A DNA stretch of 64,000 nucleotides. Source: Paralcaligenes sp. KSB-10 (lineage in GTDB: Bacteria > Pseudomonadota > Gammaproteobacteria > Burkholderiales > Burkholderiaceae_B). Below are positions 8,651 through 17,604 of the stretch, piece after piece; position 1 is the stretch's first letter, and every line of letters begins with the position of its first letter. The stretch lies in NCBI RefSeq assembly GCF_021266465.1, contig NZ_CP089848.1, positions 4,092,001 to 4,156,000 of the forward strand. The letters run 5' to 3'. A model generated the notes under the pieces. It saw only the letters and a list, made by a program, of their open reading frames with translations. It made no database searches and was not told the DNA's origin. Made by a program: the position numbers and the translations under genes.

Positions 8651-9789
8651 CGGGTGTCTTCCTTTATTGGCGGCGTGCCCATCAGCCGCTGGGCGCCGAG
8701 CCCGGCTATGGCCCGGTCGGTTTTGCCGCGTACAATCAAGTCGGTCAGCACCGCACCGACGATAGGCACAAGCTGGAACCCATGGCCGGAGAAACCAAAA
8801 GCGTGAAACACGCCAGGAGCATTCGGCGAAGGGCCAACAATGGGCAGAAGATCTTCAGTTTTAGCTTCCAGGCCGGCCCACACACGTACGATACGGACAT
8901 TCCTCACACCAGGAAAGAGATCCGTGGCGGCTTGCGCACCCTTGGCCAGTACGCGCATGCGGGCCGTCGATGTTTCCTTGTCCAGGTCGGGGATGCCTTG
9001 CAGGCCTCCGCCTATCACCAGGGTCCCTTGATCGGCCTGCTTGAATGACAATGAGCGCCCAACGATGGCCACCACGGGCTTGATAAAAGGTTGCAGGCGT
9101 TCGCTCACCATCATCATCGATGATTTGGCCTGCAATGGAATATCATCCCCCACCATGGCGGCGATGCGGGCCGACCATGCCCCGGCGGCATTGACGATGA
9201 CAGGTACCGTCCAATTGCCTTTGTCCGTGATGAGCATCCAGTCGGCGCCGCGCCGCTCGATGGCATTGACGCCGCAATGCTCGTGCAGGGTGACGCCGGC
9301 GGCTTGCGCCGCCAGGCGGAAAGCCCGCAATGCGCGGTGCGGGTCCGCGGCGCCATCGCGGCGCGCAATCGATGCGCCGCGGCAGTGCGGACTGAGCGCC
9401 GGCAGCAGGCGATGCAGTTCATCCGGGCCAAGCAGTTCTTCATGCGTGTAGCCATCGCGCCGCAGGGCATCGACATGTGCCTGCAGCTGTGCCAGGGCGG
9501 CCTCGTCTTCGGCCACACAGACCTGCCCATTGGCATGAAAGCCACAGTCGTCGCCCACCAGTTCGTTCAGCCTGGGCCACATTTCCATCGCTTCCAGGGA
9601 CAGATCCAGTTCGCCGCGATCGCGGTTCAAGGTGCGTACGCCCGCCGCGGTGGCTCCCGATGCATGGCGCCCCGACCAGTGGCGCTCGAGAACGATCACG
9701 CGCTTGCCGGCCCGGCTCAGGTGCAGCGCCGAAGACAAACCATGCAGGCCGCCGCCGATGACGGCGACATCATAGATCGGGGCTGTCAT
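8647..9789 (-). CDS. FAD-dependent amino-acid oxidase/dehydrogenase, DadA/GlyOx-like
   Basis: A 380-residue flavoprotein starting MTAPIYDVAVIGGGLHGLSSALHLSRAGKRVIVLE. The N-terminus is the dinucleotide-binding GxGxxG fold, with the DAO continuation SGATAAGVRTLNRD. The C-terminus has the second FAD contact (GFSGHGFQLVPIVGAVLTDLI). DAO-family proteins oxidise the C-N bond of glycine, sarcosine, proline or D-amino acids. This is the second DAO-type protein of the operon, after the one ending at 11457, and may act on the product of the first enzyme. Starts and stops overlap neighbours by ATGA. Substrate unknown. Confidence 0.88.
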   Translation of the reverse strand: MTAPIYDVAVIGGGLHGLSSALHLSRAGKRVIVLERHWSGRHASGATAAGVRTLNRDRGELDLSLEAMEMWPRLNELVGDDCGFHANGQVCVAEDEAALAQLQAHVDALRRDGYTHEELLGPDELHRLLPALSPHCRGASIARRDGAADPHRALRAFRLAAQAAGVTLHEHCGVNAIERRGADWMLITDKGNWTVPVIVNAAGAWSARIAAMVGDDIPLQAKSSMMMVSERLQPFIKPVVAIVGRSLSFKQADQGTLVIGGGLQGIPDLDKETSTARMRVLAKGAQAATDLFPGVRNVRIVRVWAGLEAKTEDLLPIVGPSPNAPGVFHAFGFSGHGFQLVPIVGAVLTDLIVRGKTDRAIAGLGAQRLMGTPPIKEDTR

Positions 9790-11186
9790 TGCGAGCCTGC
9801 CTCGTCGGTCAGGGAGGCCAGCTCGCCCAGCGTCAGGGGCTTCAGCGGAGGACGGATGCGATAGAAGCCCACCTCTGGAACCGGGCGCTGCTGGGCTTCG
9901 GCCAGAATATTGGCAATGGTATAGCCGCATTGGCGTCCCTGGCAGGGGCCCATGCCGGCGCGGGTGAAGGATTTGATCTGGTTCGGTCCCGGCTGGCCCA
10001 GCTTCGCGGCGGCGCGTATATCCCCGGCCGTGAGCTCCTCGCACCGGCAGACTATGGTGTCGTCGGAAGGCGATGCCGTATTGGCGCGCGGTGGATACAT
10101 GGCATCGAGCATGGGCCGCACAGCCAGTTCGCGCAGCAGTTGTTTGCGTAGCGGCGCGGCGAGCGCATCGGCGTTTGCCGTGCTCAGTTTGCCCGCACGC
10201 GCTGCAATGGCAAGGCCCGCAAGCTGGCCGCGCAGGCCAGCCGCGCGCGCTCCGGCAATGCCGGCGCCATCGCCCGCTACGTAGATGCCCGGCTGGCTCG
10301 TTGCGCCCCAGGCGTCCACTTGCGGTGCAAAACAGCGTTGGCTGTCCATCCAGGCGTGTTGGCATTCAATGGCACTGCTCATATGTATGGAGGGCACCAC
10401 ACCTTCGTGGACCAGCAGCAGCTTGGCAGGTACGCGTCGTTCCGGGCCGTTGCCGGTGGAAAAGACAATCTCTGTCATACGGCCTTCGCCTTCGGCGCGG
10501 AATTGAGCTACGCCCGCATAGACAGGAACGCCCGCTTTCCGGATAGCCTGCAGCCAGCGGTAGCCTTTGCGCAGGTCGCGCCAGTTGCGCAGGGCGGACA
10601 GGAAATGCGGGATTCCTCGACGCCTGCTGTCCGCAGGTGACGTATCCAGCCAGCCGGCTACCCTGCCGCCCGCCTCGAGGAGTTGCTTGATATACAACAG
10701 CACCAGCGGGCCGCTGCCTGCAATCCATACCGGGTCCGCGGGAACCTGGTTCGATGTCTTGAGCAGGATTTGCGCGGCCCCGACGGTCATGACGCCAGGC
10801 AGGGTCCAGCCCGGGAAGGGGGCGGGCCGTTCCTGGGCGCCGGTAGCCAGCAGAATATTGTCCGCCTGCACCACGGTCGCTTTCTCGCCCTGAGTCATGT
10901 ACGCATGCCAGCCCTGTTCTATCTGCCATACCTGGGTCATGGGACGGTAGTCCGCGCCACAGTCACGGAAGCGGCGAGCCACCGCCGCGCCCGCGCGATA
11001 TTCTTCTCCGAGAATGGCGCCGGTAGCCTGGTCGGCAACGCGTTCCACGGCACGCCAAATCTGGCCGCCGGGGGCCGGCTGGTCGTCGGCCACCAGTACG
11101 CTCAGGCCATGGTCGCGGGCCTGGATCGCGGCTTGCATGCCGGCTGGGCCTGCGCCAACAATAAGCAAGTCGATCTTTTCGTTCAT
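9786..11186 (-). CDS. FAD/NAD(P)-binding oxidoreductase with BFD-like [2Fe-2S] domain (opine/hydroxyproline dehydrogenase alpha subunit)
   Basis: A 466-residue protein starting MNEKIDLLIVGAGPAGMQAAIQA. It has a GAGPAG FAD motif, a second nucleotide fold (WIAGSGPLVLLYIKQLLEAGG), and near the C-terminus a BFD-type cluster C-R-C-E-E...G-P-C-Q-G-R-Q-C-G with four cysteines. This arrangement is found in OoxA/NoxA opine oxidase subunits, HcnB, and the alpha subunit of heteromeric D-hydroxyproline and proline dehydrogenases. It would work in a complex with the 2Fe-2S protein and the DadA-like beta protein encoded just upstream. It overlaps both neighbours by ATGA. Confidence 0.9.
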   Translation of the reverse strand: MNEKIDLLIVGAGPAGMQAAIQARDHGLSVLVADDQPAPGGQIWRAVERVADQATGAILGEEYRAGAAVARRFRDCGADYRPMTQVWQIEQGWHAYMTQGEKATVVQADNILLATGAQERPAPFPGWTLPGVMTVGAAQILLKTSNQVPADPVWIAGSGPLVLLYIKQLLEAGGRVAGWLDTSPADSRRRGIPHFLSALRNWRDLRKGYRWLQAIRKAGVPVYAGVAQFRAEGEGRMTEIVFSTGNGPERRVPAKLLLVHEGVVPSIHMSSAIECQHAWMDSQRCFAPQVDAWGATSQPGIYVAGDGAGIAGARAAGLRGQLAGLAIAARAGKLSTANADALAAPLRKQLLRELAVRPMLDAMYPPRANTASPSDDTIVCRCEELTAGDIRAAAKLGQPGPNQIKSFTRAGMGPCQGRQCGYTIANILAEAQQRPVPEVGFYRIRPPLKPLTLGELASLTDEAGSQ

Positions 11187-11488
11187 GCGATGCTCCGTTT
11201 GCCATGTTGACGTTGAACCCGCATGCCCTCGCGCACGGGCAGCATGCAGGTTTGGGTTGACGCTACGCCGTCCACGATTGCCAGGCATTCGAAGCACACA
11301 CCCATCATGCAATAGGGTGCGCGAGGATTGCCCAGCACAGGCGTCGTACGGCTTACGGGTGAAGCCTGGCGCAGTATCACGGCCGCGACTGTTTCGCCGG
11401 GGCGTGCCTTGACGGCCAGGCCATCGATATAAAGGGTGAGCGCTTGCGCGCCGGAATCAGGCAGTTGTCGAAACATCGAATCGCTCAT
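11183..11488 (-). CDS. Small [2Fe-2S] ferredoxin-like subunit (HcnA/OoxX-like gamma subunit)
   Basis: A 101-residue protein of the Fer2_4 family. The cysteine pattern C-M-M-G-V-C-F-E-C...Q-T-C (within PYCMMGVCFECLAIVDG and STQTCMLPV) ligates a plant-type [2Fe-2S] cluster. Together with the alpha and beta flavoproteins it forms the usual three-part electron-transfer dehydrogenase. The start lies 32 bases inside the end of the beta-subunit gene and the stop overlaps the alpha-subunit start, so the three are translationally coupled. Confidence 0.9.
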   Translation of the reverse strand: MSDSMFRQLPDSGAQALTLYIDGLAVKARPGETVAAVILRQASPVSRTTPVLGNPRAPYCMMGVCFECLAIVDGVASTQTCMLPVREGMRVQRQHGKRSIA

Positions 11489-12590
11489 GGTGAAAGAAAT
11501 CCAGATTGGCGGTTAAGGTCGAATCGCGCAGGCAGTCCGAAAGAGGGCCCGCATGAAACGCGGCCAGGGTTACGCCGGAATGGCAAACCGCTATCCAGGC
11601 GCCGGGATGGGAAACAGAGCCGGCATAGACGGGGCAGCCGTCCGGCGTCAGGATGCGCAGGCAGGCCCAATGGCGCACCAGGCGCGCCTGCGTAAGGTCG
11701 GGTAGTATGCGCAGGGCGTTGTGGGCCAAACGTGTTGCGGCACTGGAGGTCGTATGCAAGTCGTAGCCGACATTTTCCTGGGTCACGCCTATCATGACCG
11801 TGCCTTCCGCTGTCTGCCGCAGGCCGCTGGCCGGCAAGGGAAGCAACGGACGCAAGCGCTCGGTGACCAGGAGCTGGCCACGCTGGGGGCGCAGAGGGAC
11901 ATCCAGGCCCACCATGCGGCCCAGGCTCGCGGAGCCCAGTCCCGCGGCAATGATTATTTGCGCGCCTTCATAACATTCACCTCCGGCCGCGACGGAGAAG
12001 CCGCCGCCCGTCAGCGCTGTGATACCCGTTGCAGGGCGGTTACCCAGGATTGTTGCGCCGCGCAGCATCAAGCCTTGATGAAGCGCGGCGAGAAGCTTTA
12101 GAGGGTTGACGTGGCCGTCGGCCTGCCCCAGGCTTGCGCCGCTTACATCGGGGCCCAGGCGCACACCGGGCAATATGGCCTGCAATTGATTCCGGTCCAG
12201 CATGCGGGTACAGGGTGGTTCGTCCGCGGCCTGCGCATGCCAGGTGTCCAACCTGGCCTGGCGTTCAGTCCAATCCTGTTCACCCAGGCAGAAGTGCAGG
12301 CCTCCCCGGCTTTCGTAATCCAGGGCCATGCCGGTTTCCTGTTCCAGGCTTTGGGCAAACCCGGGCCATAGCTGTGCCGAGCGGCGCGACAATTTCTGGT
12401 AGGCGGGGGCATTCTGGCCTTTGCCCTGTACCCAGATCAAGCCGAAATTGGCCTTGGCAGCCCGGTAGTCGGTATCGGCGCCGTCCAGAACCAGCACTTT
12501 GCGGCCGCGCCCGGCCAGGCCGTAGGCAATGGCCGCGCCCACCATGCCGGCGCCAATTACGATTACGTCATAAGATTCCAGTTTGGTCAT
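11457..12590 (-). CDS. FAD-dependent oxidoreductase, DadA-like (opine/hydroxyproline dehydrogenase beta subunit)
   Basis: A 377-residue DAO-family flavoprotein starting MTKLESYDVIVIGAGMVGAAIAYGLAGRGRKVLVLDG. The insert ANFGLIWVQGKG resembles the OoxB/NoxB/HcnC group. The C-terminus carries the final FAD contact in CHSGVTLAAFHAGPLSDCL. It is the first gene of the minus-strand operon and is separated from the divergent LysR-type gene by only 22 bases, so the promoters overlap. It is probably the catalytic subunit of a membrane-linked dehydrogenase that opens an opine, D-hydroxyproline or related secondary amine. Confidence 0.88.
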   Translation of the reverse strand: MTKLESYDVIVIGAGMVGAAIAYGLAGRGRKVLVLDGADTDYRAAKANFGLIWVQGKGQNAPAYQKLSRRSAQLWPGFAQSLEQETGMALDYESRGGLHFCLGEQDWTERQARLDTWHAQAADEPPCTRMLDRNQLQAILPGVRLGPDVSGASLGQADGHVNPLKLLAALHQGLMLRGATILGNRPATGITALTGGGFSVAAGGECYEGAQIIIAAGLGSASLGRMVGLDVPLRPQRGQLLVTERLRPLLPLPASGLRQTAEGTVMIGVTQENVGYDLHTTSSAATRLAHNALRILPDLTQARLVRHWACLRILTPDGCPVYAGSVSHPGAWIAVCHSGVTLAAFHAGPLSDCLRDSTLTANLDFFHHERFDVSTTA

Positions 12591-12612
12591 TCGCGTACTT
12601 TTGGATGGGTGT

Positions 12613-13530
12613 ATGAAAAAATCATTGAACCTGCGCCAGGTCGAGGCTTTCAAAGCCGTGATCGAATACGGTACGGTCAATCGCGCGGCGGAAGCCTTGT
12701 TCGTGTCTCAGCCCGCGGTCAGCAAGCTGCTGATGAAACTCGAAGAGGCCACCGGCCTGGCCCTGTTCGAGCGCGTCAAAGGCAAGCTGGCGCCTACGCC
12801 CCACGGCATGCGTTTGTATGAAGAAATCGACCGTATATTTGTCGGTCTGAATCAGATCGAAGTGGCGGTGGATTCCATTCGCCGCGATGAGCAGAGACAG
12901 CTGCGCATAGGCGTTATGCCTGCACTGTCTGGTTCGTTCGTGCGCCGTGTCACCATGGACTTTCTCAAGGTCAATCCCGGCGTCCATGTGTCCATACAGG
13001 CACGCAGTTCGCAGTTCCTGGCGGACTGGCTGGTAGCCAGACAGATTGACGTGGCTTTGGTCAGCAATGCTGTCGAGAACCCCTATATTGATCGGGAGCC
13101 CATGCTTTCTTCGCCTCTGTTCTGCGCGCTGCCCCCGAATCACGCCTTGACGCAGAAGCGGGTAATCCGCGCCAGCGACCTGGACAACGTTCCTTTCATC
13201 ACGTTTGAGTCTGGCAGCCTGACAGACAAACTGGTGAGGCAGATTTTCAGCGCCGAGGGGGCGCACCTGAATCTCGTGCTCAATGCCGTGACGGCGCCCA
13301 CGGTGTGCGAGTTTGTGGCGGCGGGCCTGGGTGCGTCGCTGGTCCATCCTTTGTTTGCGGAATGGGTAGGCAAACGCATTGTTCTGCGGCGTTTCGATCC
13401 GGAAATCGTGGCCACTTTTCAGTTGTGCCGCGGGCGAGGCACCCGCAATGCAAACCTGGTCGAGTCTTTCATGAACGTGGCCCGGAGCGTGGCACAACAG
13501 GTATCGGATGAGTCGTTCCATAATGTGTGA
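12613..13530 (+). CDS. LysR-family regulator (OccR/NocR-like)
   Basis: A 305-residue LysR protein. The N-terminal helix-turn-helix (NLRQVEAFKAVIEYGTVNRAAEALFVSQPAVSKLL) resembles those of the Agrobacterium opine regulators OccR and NocR. The substrate-binding domain spans about residues 95-295. The start MKKSLN at 12613 is chosen because the longer form would run into the divergent gene. Its position next to the opine-oxidase-like operon, facing the opposite way, is the classical LysR layout. It probably activates that operon when the imported compound is present. Confidence 0.9.
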   Translation: MKKSLNLRQVEAFKAVIEYGTVNRAAEALFVSQPAVSKLLMKLEEATGLALFERVKGKLAPTPHGMRLYEEIDRIFVGLNQIEVAVDSIRRDEQRQLRIGVMPALSGSFVRRVTMDFLKVNPGVHVSIQARSSQFLADWLVARQIDVALVSNAVENPYIDREPMLSSPLFCALPPNHALTQKRVIRASDLDNVPFITFESGSLTDKLVRQIFSAEGAHLNLVLNAVTAPTVCEFVAAGLGASLVHPLFAEWVGKRIVLRRFDPEIVATFQLCRGRGTRNANLVESFMNVARSVAQQVSDESFHNV

Positions 13531-13541
13531 TGGCTTTCCGC

Positions 13542-15110
13542 TTACTTGGACTCGAACGTGGTCTTTTCGGTGATGGGCGGCGCCAGATTCAGCGAACCCT
13601 TCAGGTCATAGCCGTAGTGCACTTTGGCGGAATGAAGCCACACCTGCTTCAGGCCAAACAGTGGAATGCCGCAGACATCGTCATGAATCTTGCGCTGGGC
13701 GTCCTTCCAAAGCGCAAGCTGCTTGGCCGGATCGGGTTCGATACGGGCGGCGCGTATGCTTGTATCGGCAACCGAACAGTGCGAGAAGTTCGACATGGCG
13801 GTGGGCGAACCTATTTCCGACGCGGAGTCGAAGAACTCGGACAAATAGGCGTCGGCGTTCGGGAATCGGGCCGCGCCATAGAAGACGATGGCGCTTTGGT
13901 CTTTGCGGCTGCGCGCTTGGTAGGTGGCGTGGTCCACCACTTCCATATTCAGCTTGATGCCCGCTTCAGCCAGTTGCGCCTGCACGATTTCCATGATGGG
14001 CTGCTGGGCTGAAATGTTCGAGACTATAGACTTGAGTTCGATGCCGTTGGGGTAACCCGCCTCGGCCAGCAACTTCTTGGCTTTGGCTACATCGTGCACA
14101 TAGGTACCCGCGCTGCAGTCATGACCCAGGTACCCTTCGGGCACCACGGAGCAGCCCTTGGTCGCAACATCCTTGCCCGCATACTTCACGATTTGGTCGA
14201 CATCGACGGCGGCTGCGATGGCCTGGCGCACCTTGAGATTATCCAGCGGCTTGAAGTGGCGGTTCAGGTGCAGAATGCGGAATTCGGCCGGTTCAAAAAT
14301 ATCAACATCATAGCCACGCTTGCGTGCGCGCTCTACCCACCGTTGTTCGCGCTTGCCCTGGATAATATCCACCTCGCCCGAGTCGAATGCCAGTTCGCGG
14401 GCGCTGTCCGAGGGAATCATGCGGTATAGGATGCCCGCAACCTTCGGCTTGCCCCGGTAGTACTTGTCGTTGGCAAGCAGCTTCACATACTGCTGGGTAA
14501 CATGCTCGCTGAAAGCAAAGGGGCCCGTGCCTATGGGCGAGGCACCGAACTTGGTGCCCAGCTTTTCGGCGGCCTTCTTGCTGACGATATTGCCGCCGTG
14601 GTAGTTCGATACGCGGCCCAGGAAGCGTGCGTCGGGGTACTTCAGGGTGATGCGCACCGTGTAGTCGTCCAGGGCTTCAACCCTGTCTACGCCGACGAAA
14701 GTCGATGCAAAGCTCGAACGCTTTGGGTCGGCGGCGCGCTCCAGGGAGTAAACCACGTCCGCGGCGGTCAGTTCGCCATAGCCGCCGTGGAACTGCACGC
14801 CCTTGCGTAAGTGAAAGGTCCAGACCTTGCTGTTGTCCGACACGTCCCAGCTTTCGGCCAGGTCCGGTTCGAGTTTGGTGGGATCGGCGCTGCCGGGCGG
14901 GAAGCGAACCAGCGCATTGAACATCTGGCTGACCACGCCCTTGTCATGGGTGGAGGTGGCGCGATGCGGGTCAAGCGTGGCGTTATCGGCCGCGCCGGAG
15001 CTGATGCGCAGCGTGGGGCGTTGAGTGTCCTGCGCGTGGGCCGGTGCCGGCGGCACGGTGCAGAGGCCAAGCGCGACCAGGGCCAGGGCGGGCAGTAGAT
15101 TCAGCTTCAT
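13542..15110 (-). CDS. ABC transporter substrate-binding protein, family 5 (DppA/OppA-like)
   Basis: A 522-residue periplasmic protein with a Sec signal peptide (MKLNLLPALALVALGLCTVPPA, cleavage near AHA-QD). It has the SBP_bac_5 fold: LDPHRATSTHDKGVVSQMFNALV near the N-terminus and the family signature KVWTFHLRKGVQFHGG...LTAADVVYSLERA. It is the likely capture protein for the DppBCDF-like transporter, although it sits beyond the convergent LysR gene and so has its own promoter. The family binds peptides, opines, nickel-metallophores and other solutes. Confidence 0.92.
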   Translation of the reverse strand: MKLNLLPALALVALGLCTVPPAPAHAQDTQRPTLRISSGAADNATLDPHRATSTHDKGVVSQMFNALVRFPPGSADPTKLEPDLAESWDVSDNSKVWTFHLRKGVQFHGGYGELTAADVVYSLERAADPKRSSFASTFVGVDRVEALDDYTVRITLKYPDARFLGRVSNYHGGNIVSKKAAEKLGTKFGASPIGTGPFAFSEHVTQQYVKLLANDKYYRGKPKVAGILYRMIPSDSARELAFDSGEVDIIQGKREQRWVERARKRGYDVDIFEPAEFRILHLNRHFKPLDNLKVRQAIAAAVDVDQIVKYAGKDVATKGCSVVPEGYLGHDCSAGTYVHDVAKAKKLLAEAGYPNGIELKSIVSNISAQQPIMEIVQAQLAEAGIKLNMEVVDHATYQARSRKDQSAIVFYGAARFPNADAYLSEFFDSASEIGSPTAMSNFSHCSVADTSIRAARIEPDPAKQLALWKDAQRKIHDDVCGIPLFGLKQVWLHSAKVHYGYDLKGSLNLAPPITEKTTFESK

Positions 15111-15346
15111 GATGTCTCCTCGATCCAGTTGGTTTAGTGCTGTAGTGGCACATGCTAGATTCGGGGAGAATATGAGTCAAAGTCCTTTATTTACATACCG
15201 TATTCAAAAAGGTTATAGAGTAGGTGGATTGAGGACTTTGTGGCAGGAGGCGATGAAAAATTTAAGGGTTTTTACTTAGGGGGACGATTGCTGGGAATTT
15301 AGGGTTAATCCTAGTTTGGAAAGCTGGATTCGCCTGTATTCACGCT

Positions 15347-16198
15347 TCAGTCAACCCCCGCTACCTGATTGCCATAAACGATTTCCGATACGCCACTCGC
15401 AATAGGCATCAAGGCATTTGCCAACGATGGCAAGACCGCCGTGGCGTACTGATGGCGGAACATGGTTGCACTGCACACATATTCCACGATTCGATCCGCA
15501 TTGGACGAAACAGGAACGGCCAATGCTGTTACCGACCTGTTCATATACCCCTCGTCCAGCCCCCAGCCTACGCGCTTTGCTTTCCTGGCTTGTGCCATGA
15601 ACTGGGCGAATGTCAGTGATCGATCCCATCGCAATTCATTGAAGATGGCTTCGCGCGTGGCGTCTTCCAGGCCGCTCTGCAGAGCCAGCACGCGTCCCAT
15701 TCCTCCCATCAGTATGGGTAAACGCTGGCCTATGGGCATTTGAACATTCACGGCTGTGTGGCAGCTGGCAACGGCAACCAATTCCATGCGCGTCAAGGAT
15801 TGCCGCTGCCAGATCGTCGCGGTGACTTTCCAGCGATCGGCGTACCCCTGCAAACGCGGCATAACTTCGCGCAGATCGACCGTTCGCGAGGCTGTCCGGT
15901 GCGCCAGGTTCACAAAACTGCTGCCCAGAACATAACGCTTTCCCGGGCCGATAAGATCGGCGCCCGCTATCCATCCCACCGCAAGCAGGGTTTGAACCAG
16001 ATTGAAGCAGGTGCTGGGGTTGAGGCCAAGTTCGCGCGCGGCGTCCGCGGCACTCCAGGGCACGTGGCAGTTGGCCGCGTAGGTCATGAGCCGTGTGGCC
16101 TGAAAGGCCGCGCCCACCACCTTTCCAGCGGCAAGATCCAGGTCTTGCGGCGTGCGGGCCAGGGGGCCCGCTCCTTCGAATATCTCAGATTTAGTCAT
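15347..16198 (-). CDS. IclR-family transcriptional regulator
   Basis: A 283-residue protein with an N-terminal winged helix (residues about 28-85, WSAADAARELGLNPSTCFNLVQTLLAVGWI). An IclR-type GAF-like effector domain follows, including GRVLALQSG and the segment around GYMNRSVTALAVPV. It is divergent from the CaiB-led plus-strand operon and is the natural candidate for its control. The effector is unknown. Confidence 0.85.
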   Translation of the reverse strand: MTKSEIFEGAGPLARTPQDLDLAAGKVVGAAFQATRLMTYAANCHVPWSAADAARELGLNPSTCFNLVQTLLAVGWIAGADLIGPGKRYVLGSSFVNLAHRTASRTVDLREVMPRLQGYADRWKVTATIWQRQSLTRMELVAVASCHTAVNVQMPIGQRLPILMGGMGRVLALQSGLEDATREAIFNELRWDRSLTFAQFMAQARKAKRVGWGLDEGYMNRSVTALAVPVSSNADRIVEYVCSATMFRHQYATAVLPSLANALMPIASGVSEIVYGNQVAGVD

Positions 16199-16333
16199 AT
16201 TTATTTTCTATGGAGAATTTTATAATCTCATATAAGAATAACATTTGACAAGGGCCTCCGTTGGATTGAAACTTCCCTCATCAAAGAAGGCGCGGCGCGA
16301 TCGGGCCGACAAAGAATGCGTGGAGGCAAGACA
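16199..16333. promoter_or_regulatory. Divergent promoter region with candidate IclR operator
   Basis: This AT-rich 135-base gap separates the IclR gene from the CaiB-type gene. An imperfect palindrome with GAGA and TCTC ends lies at 16213-16229, close to the IclR start codon, as expected for autoregulation plus control of the divergent operon. GGAGG at 16322-16326 is the ribosome-binding site that fixes the CaiB start at 16334. The operator assignment is by eye. Confidence 0.35.
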
Positions 16334-17584
16334 ATGGGTAAGTTGGACGGTGTTCGCATTATTGACATGAGCAGGGTGCTGGCTGGCCCCCTGGCCGGTC
16401 AGATGCTCGCCGACCTGGGTGCCGAGGTGATCAAGATCGAGCAGCCAGGCACGGGCGATGAGGCCCGTCGCTATGGGCCGCCCTTTCTGGGGGAGGAAGA
16501 CGAAGGCGGAACAGCGTTTTTCCTGGCGGCGAATCGCAACAAACGCTCGGTGGCCGTGGATTTTTCCAAGCCTGAGGGTAGCCGTATCGTGCAGCAGTTG
16601 GTGGCCAAATCAGACGTCGTCATTGAAAACTTTCGTGTCGGCACGCTGGCGCGCCACGGCCTGGATTATGCAAGCCTGTCGGCGCAGAACCCTGGGCTTG
16701 TCTATTGCTCGTTGACCGGTTTCGGCCAGTCCGGCCCATACGCCAGGCGCCCCGGCTACGACGCGATCTTCCAGTCCATGGGGGGCTTGATGAGCAGCAT
16801 CGGCTACCCGGACGAGCATCCGGCGGGCGGGCCTCTGCGCACGGGCCTTTCCATTACCGATGTCATTACAAGCTTGTATGCCGATGTGGCGATTGTTGCG
16901 GCCTTGCACGCACGTGCGCATAACGGCGGCCAGGGCGATTACATCGATCTCGCGCTGCTGGATTCGACGGTGGCCACCATGTCGCATTACGCCATGCATT
17001 ATCTTATCTCCGGGCAGATGCTTCCCCGCCGAGGCAACTCGGGTAACGGCGGTGTGCCATCCCAGGTCTTCAAGTGCCGCGATGGCTCGATCATGCTCAC
17101 CGTGGGCAACGATGCGCAGTTCGTCCGATTTTGCCAGGCGCTGGGCTGCCCGGAATGGGCCAGCGACGATCGCTTCTCGGCCGGCGTCATGCGTATCCGA
17201 AACCGCGACACCCTGATTCCGATTCTGGAGGCGCATTTTGCCGAGCGCAACGCGGCGGAATGCCTGCAGGCACTGGTGGCGGCGGACATCCCGGCAGGTG
17301 CCATCAACAACATGGCACAGACCTTTGCCGACCCGCAAGTTGCTGCCCGAACATTGCGCGCGCCAGTGCGCGACGATGGCCGTGGCCCGCTCGATGTCAT
17401 TGCGAATCCGATCCGGTTTACGCACGACCCAATCGACACCTATATCAGGCCGCCCCTGCTGGGCGAACACACAGACGAAGTGCTGGGCGGACTGCTTTGT
17501 TATTCGGCGGAAGATCTCACCCGGCTGGCCGGCACGGGCGTCATAGGTCGCCGCCCATCGGCTACAGACGCATCAACACTTTAA
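16334..17584 (+). CDS. CaiB/BaiF (family III) CoA-transferase
   Basis: A 416-residue family III CoA-transferase. It begins MGKLDGVRIIDMSRVLAGPLAGQMLADLGAEVIKIE and has GFGQSGPYARRPGYDAIFQSMGGLM, the family hallmark around the catalytic aspartate region. These enzymes move CoA between carboxylic acids without an acyl-enzyme of the classical type. GGAGG 7 bases upstream supports the start at 16334. As first gene of the cluster it probably activates the imported acid as a CoA thioester for the acyl-CoA dehydrogenase encoded 20 bases downstream. Confidence 0.93.
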   Translation: MGKLDGVRIIDMSRVLAGPLAGQMLADLGAEVIKIEQPGTGDEARRYGPPFLGEEDEGGTAFFLAANRNKRSVAVDFSKPEGSRIVQQLVAKSDVVIENFRVGTLARHGLDYASLSAQNPGLVYCSLTGFGQSGPYARRPGYDAIFQSMGGLMSSIGYPDEHPAGGPLRTGLSITDVITSLYADVAIVAALHARAHNGGQGDYIDLALLDSTVATMSHYAMHYLISGQMLPRRGNSGNGGVPSQVFKCRDGSIMLTVGNDAQFVRFCQALGCPEWASDDRFSAGVMRIRNRDTLIPILEAHFAERNAAECLQALVAADIPAGAINNMAQTFADPQVAARTLRAPVRDDGRGPLDVIANPIRFTHDPIDTYIRPPLLGEHTDEVLGGLLCYSAEDLTRLAGTGVIGRRPSATDASTL

Positions 17585-17604
17585 TAGGTTAAAGAGGATA
17601 TCTA

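Noticed and set aside
12622-13521. 299-codon minus-strand ORF over the LysR gene
   Set aside because: Shadow of the LysR coding frame; rich in His/Arg/Gln with no family motif, and the plus strand has a full LysR protein.
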